A DNA stretch of 64,000 nt, from contig NC_016112.1 in NCBI RefSeq assembly GCF_000968535.2, forward strand, positions 2,852,001 to 2,916,000, read 5' to 3'. This document shows positions 61,926-64,000 of this stretch, in pieces. The notes beneath the pieces were generated by a model, which had not been told where the DNA came from, searched no databases, and saw nothing but the letters and a program-made list of their open reading frames with translations. The translations under genes and the position numbers were made by a program. The DNA comes from Methylotuvimicrobium alcaliphilum 20Z (GTDB taxonomy: Bacteria > Pseudomonadota > Gammaproteobacteria > Methylococcales > Methylomonadaceae). Each line of letters starts with the position of its first letter. Within the stretch, counting starts at the first letter, position 1.

Positions 61926-62131
61926 CTGCATTTAAGACAAGCTAGAATTTTGCCTCTCCCTTTGAAAAAAATGATTGAGGAGGATATATTTAAATAATCA
62001 CCCCATACCCCATATTTTTCAAAGAGGGGAACTGAATATTTACAAGTTGGATACTACTATATTACTTAGAATTTCTCTGTTCGTTATCGAACATAACATT
62101 CCCAATTTAAGGTTTGCTGAACATATGTAAT

Positions 62132-62175
62132 GTAACTATTCAGTCCCCCGACAATTATCGTTCCCACGCTCTACG
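62132..62175. repeat. Family F fragment, copy F5, cut by element G2
   Basis: GTAACTATTCAGTCCCCC and the first hairpin arm CGTTCCCACGCTCTACG are present; the element G2 starts at the loop. Confidence 0.82.
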
Positions 62176-62296
62176 TCACTGCCATTAAGTTAAGGATTTT
62201 TCCGTTCGCCCTGAGCCTGTCGAAGGGTGAATGAAAAAATCCTGGGTCGATAAGTTAAGCCGTCCATGGTTCGACAGGCTCACCACGAACGGCTTA
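62176..62296. mobile_element. Family G element, copy G2 (right end missing)
   Basis: Starts CACTGCCATTAAGTTAAG like G1 and follows it through CCACGAACGGCTTA, where family C copy C8 takes over at the TATACC boundary. The target duplication cannot be seen because the right end is lost. Confidence 0.85.
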
Positions 62297-62525
62297 TACC
62301 TTTCGCACTTCAAATTTCGGCAGTGCCCGAGGAGGCGCCGGGGTGTCCGACAAAGGCTTTGCCAGCATGGATACTGTCATAGAGCCTACATGGACGTATT
62401 CACCCAGCACCTAAATTCCATAGTCCATTGGCTATGGTTAACTATCTTGGATAATTTAGGTGCTGGGTTCACGGCGTCCTTTGACGGGCACCCCGACGCC
62501 GAAATTTGACGAGCAAAGGGTATAC
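62295..62525. mobile_element. Family C repeat, copy C8, hosting B4
   Basis: TATACCTTTCGCACTTC ... AGCAAAGGGTATA. Stems AAATTTCGGC/GCCGAAATTT and GGCGCCGGGGTG/CACCCCGACGCC are present. The shared module (GGACGTATTC | TCACGGCGTCC) is interrupted by B4. It has itself replaced the right end of G2, giving an F-G-C-B nest. Confidence 0.9.
62402..62468. mobile_element. Family B mini-element, copy B4 (67 bp, inverted)
   Basis: Its reverse complement is identical over 67 bp to B2 and B3. Flanked by TC on both sides (CGTATTC | TCACGG). Confidence 0.95.
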
Positions 62526-62569
62526 ATGAGGTGAACAATTACGGCCAAGAGGTAAATACTTACCATTAA

Positions 62570-63568
62570 TTACTCGAGGCAAAGGCGCTCCATGACCGAA
62601 CGCCGGGTATATAATTTCCGGGCTATATCCTGCTCTGCTTCCAGCCAATCGTACATTTCATTGCCCGGCTCAAAACCGCGTTTCTCGGCTTTAAAATAAG
62701 CCGCCTCGGCAATCATCGGCATGGTCTCCTGCCCCCCTACATCAAAAGGAATTGCTTTGGGCCCCTGGGTTACACCGAACTTCAACAATTTTAAAAACGT
62801 CAACGGCGGCTTGCCATTGATGCCAATTTGATTGGGCTCCAATTCGGCCAAGGTCCCGAACAGACGGTCCCAAATCGAAAACACCGCGCCGTAATTTCTG
62901 TCGTGTTCGACTCGAACCGTCGAATGATGGACCCGATGCAGATAAGGTGTAATAAACAAATACCCTAGGTTTTGTTCACGGGAAAATGCAATATTTGCGT
63001 GATGAAACATGACAAACAGCATCATCAATAATTCGTAAGCCAATACGCTGGCTTTATCGAAACCGAAAATGACTATACTGAGTACCTTAATCAGCGTTAC
63101 CGCCAATATTTCCAATATATGCACACGGTATGCGGTTGAGACATTGAGATGCGGCTCGCTATGATGGACTTTATGAAATAACCATAAGCCATCGAAATCA
63201 TGGCATGCCTTGTGCCAAAAATAAAATACCAAATCCAGCAACAGTAATGACAGAGCGGCTTTTATTGCCGCATTCGACATCCCGCTCAAAATTCCCGCAC
63301 CGGAAAAATGTTCGGCGACGATTAGCAACGAAGCAATCGACATTATCGACAACACTAAACTGTTAAACAAAAACAATGTGATATTAACCCGGTAAGAGTT
63401 TTTCAACTCATGTGTCGGTAACTTTTTTCTAGGGCGATGCGTTTCGATGATGAACAAAATGGTAAAAAACATCAATATTGAAAATCCCGCCAGATCGAAT
63501 GATGTGATCATCGACCAAACAGCCACCGCATCAAAAAGATTCATGGAAGCATTCATTGTTAGAGTCAT
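62570..63568 (-). CDS. Sterol desaturase / fatty acid hydroxylase family membrane protein
   Basis: A 332-residue di-iron membrane oxygenase. About five transmembrane helices and the three histidine boxes are seen: FWHKACHD, WLFHKVHHSEPHLN and LHRVHHSTVRVEHDRNYG, with the additional HHANIAFS. The reaction is an O2-dependent hydroxylation or desaturation of a lipid. Relatives include hopanoid, carotenoid and fatty-acid modifying enzymes. A squalene-hopene cyclase 12 kb away makes a hopanoid substrate conceivable but unproven. The C-terminal 70 residues (GINGKPPLTFLKLL...RRSVMERLCLE) are typical of the bacterial subfamily. The start has GAGGAT upstream. Confidence 0.88.
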   Translation of the reverse strand: MTLTMNASMNLFDAVAVWSMITSFDLAGFSILMFFTILFIIETHRPRKKLPTHELKNSYRVNITLFLFNSLVLSIMSIASLLIVAEHFSGAGILSGMSNAAIKAALSLLLLDLVFYFWHKACHDFDGLWLFHKVHHSEPHLNVSTAYRVHILEILAVTLIKVLSIVIFGFDKASVLAYELLMMLFVMFHHANIAFSREQNLGYLFITPYLHRVHHSTVRVEHDRNYGAVFSIWDRLFGTLAELEPNQIGINGKPPLTFLKLLKFGVTQGPKAIPFDVGGQETMPMIAEAAYFKAEKRGFEPGNEMYDWLEAEQDIARKLYTRRSVMERLCLE

Positions 63569-63626
63569 GACTTATCCTCACTGAAGTTACAAAAAATTGT
63601 CAAACAACCGGCTAGGATTACAACAA

Positions 63627-63700
63627 TTCCCAGTTTGAGCATTTTTTGCCGGGTTTAAAGTATGAAGTATGCCTGTCGTGGAATATCTTGCCCCTTGATT
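63627..63700. repeat. Family D fragment, copy D3
   Basis: CAATTCCCAGTTTGAGCATT and TATGCCTGTCGTGGAA follow D1; the right half is absent. Confidence 0.7.
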
Positions 63701-63731
63701 ATCGAGATTCGATCCAGCAGCTAATACATTA

Positions 63732-64000
63732 CTGATTAGCAAGATGCTTCAGCTTGCCGAAGCCAAGTGTCCGAGCAGGGGCCAGTCGTAGTCGCAAAAA
63801 CTAAAATATGCTGTTACCCAAGCTCCAGCTTGGGTAACCTGTTCAGGAAGCTGGAGCTTCCGGGGGGCTTTCCCAAGCTGGAGCTTGGGAAAGCGCGTGA
63901 TGTGGCGGCCGTTTTTAGCTTGACGCGCATGGCTTGCGAACCCCGTCCTGCTAGGCATATGCTGATCTTTGGGCTTTAGCTGAAGAAACTTGCTAATCAG
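63732..64000. mobile_element. Family E repeat, copy E4 with a foreign palindromic centre
   Basis: Starts CTGATTAGCAAGATGCTTC and ends GAAACTTGCTAATCAG exactly at the window edge. The middle of E is replaced by CCCAAGCTCCAGCTTGGG, GGAAGCTGGAGCTTCC and TTTCCCAAGCTGGAGCTTGG palindromes, the class also seen at 6238-6284. About 269 bp. Confidence 0.83.

Noticed and set aside
1-64000. tRNA, rRNA or tmRNA genes
   Set aside because: No cloverleaf with CCA end, TTCRANY T-loop or rRNA-like stretch was noticed; the many hairpins belong to repeats.

Overview
This 64-kb window looks like chromosomal DNA of a gammaproteobacterium, most probably a Methylococcales (type I) methanotroph. The core gene order gyrA-serC-pheA-hisC-tyrA-aroA-cmk-rpsA-ihfB-lapA is typically gammaproteobacterial. 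A squalene-hopene cyclase, a sterol-desaturase-type hydroxylase, a full cytochrome c maturation operon, FeoABC iron uptake and a cysteine-rich copper-storage protein fit a hopanoid-making, copper-dependent methanotroph. No methane monooxygenase gene lies in the window, so the lineage is an inference.

Layout. 1-9 kb: potassium uptake (trkH partial, trkA), a response-regulator phosphatase, a SprA-like putative metalloprotease, a HerA-type ATPase and the feoABC operon behind a likely Fur box. 10-21 kb: the long minus-strand supraoperon from gyrA to lapA, which links DNA topology, serine/aromatic amino acid synthesis and translation. 22-31 kb: a complete System I cytochrome c maturation operon in the order ccmABCDEFG, one unrecognised membrane protein, ccmH, ccmI, then hemN coupled by a TAATG overlap. 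32-42 kb: a 2908-residue cyclic beta-1,2-glucan synthase-like protein surrounded by tiny membrane proteins (Thivi_2564-like, DUF3309, DUF3096). 42-64 kb: an accessory region with lipoproteins, a polysaccharide deacetylase, an LpxL-type acyltransferase plus family-2 glycosyltransferase, squalene-hopene cyclase, two Crp/Fnr regulators with the remnant of a third, a PAS protein, an alpha/beta hydrolase, a PQQ-type sugar dehydrogenase, a Csp copper-storage protein, two CsbD proteins, an AI-2E family permease, two DUF4398 lipoproteins (one fused to OmpA) and a sterol desaturase.

The most unusual content is not protein coding. Between about 31 kb and the end of the window nearly every intergenic gap is filled with non-coding mobile repeats of at least seven families, here called A to G. 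They are multi-hairpin elements of roughly 65-270 bp and none encodes a transposase. Family B (67 bp, 16-bp perfect terminal inverted repeats) occurs in three identical copies plus one diverged copy. Every copy sits at the same spot, inside the loop of a quasi-palindrome (GGACG...CGTCC) that families A and C share and that D resembles, and every copy is flanked by a 2-bp duplication. Family A copies have a terminal stem whose two sides change together from copy to copy (compensatory changes), so the fold appears to be maintained. Family G has IS4-like ends and one copy with an exact 11-bp target duplication. Families A and C also carry optional hairpin arms that look exchangeable. This nested, modular repeat system is the best candidate for something not yet described.
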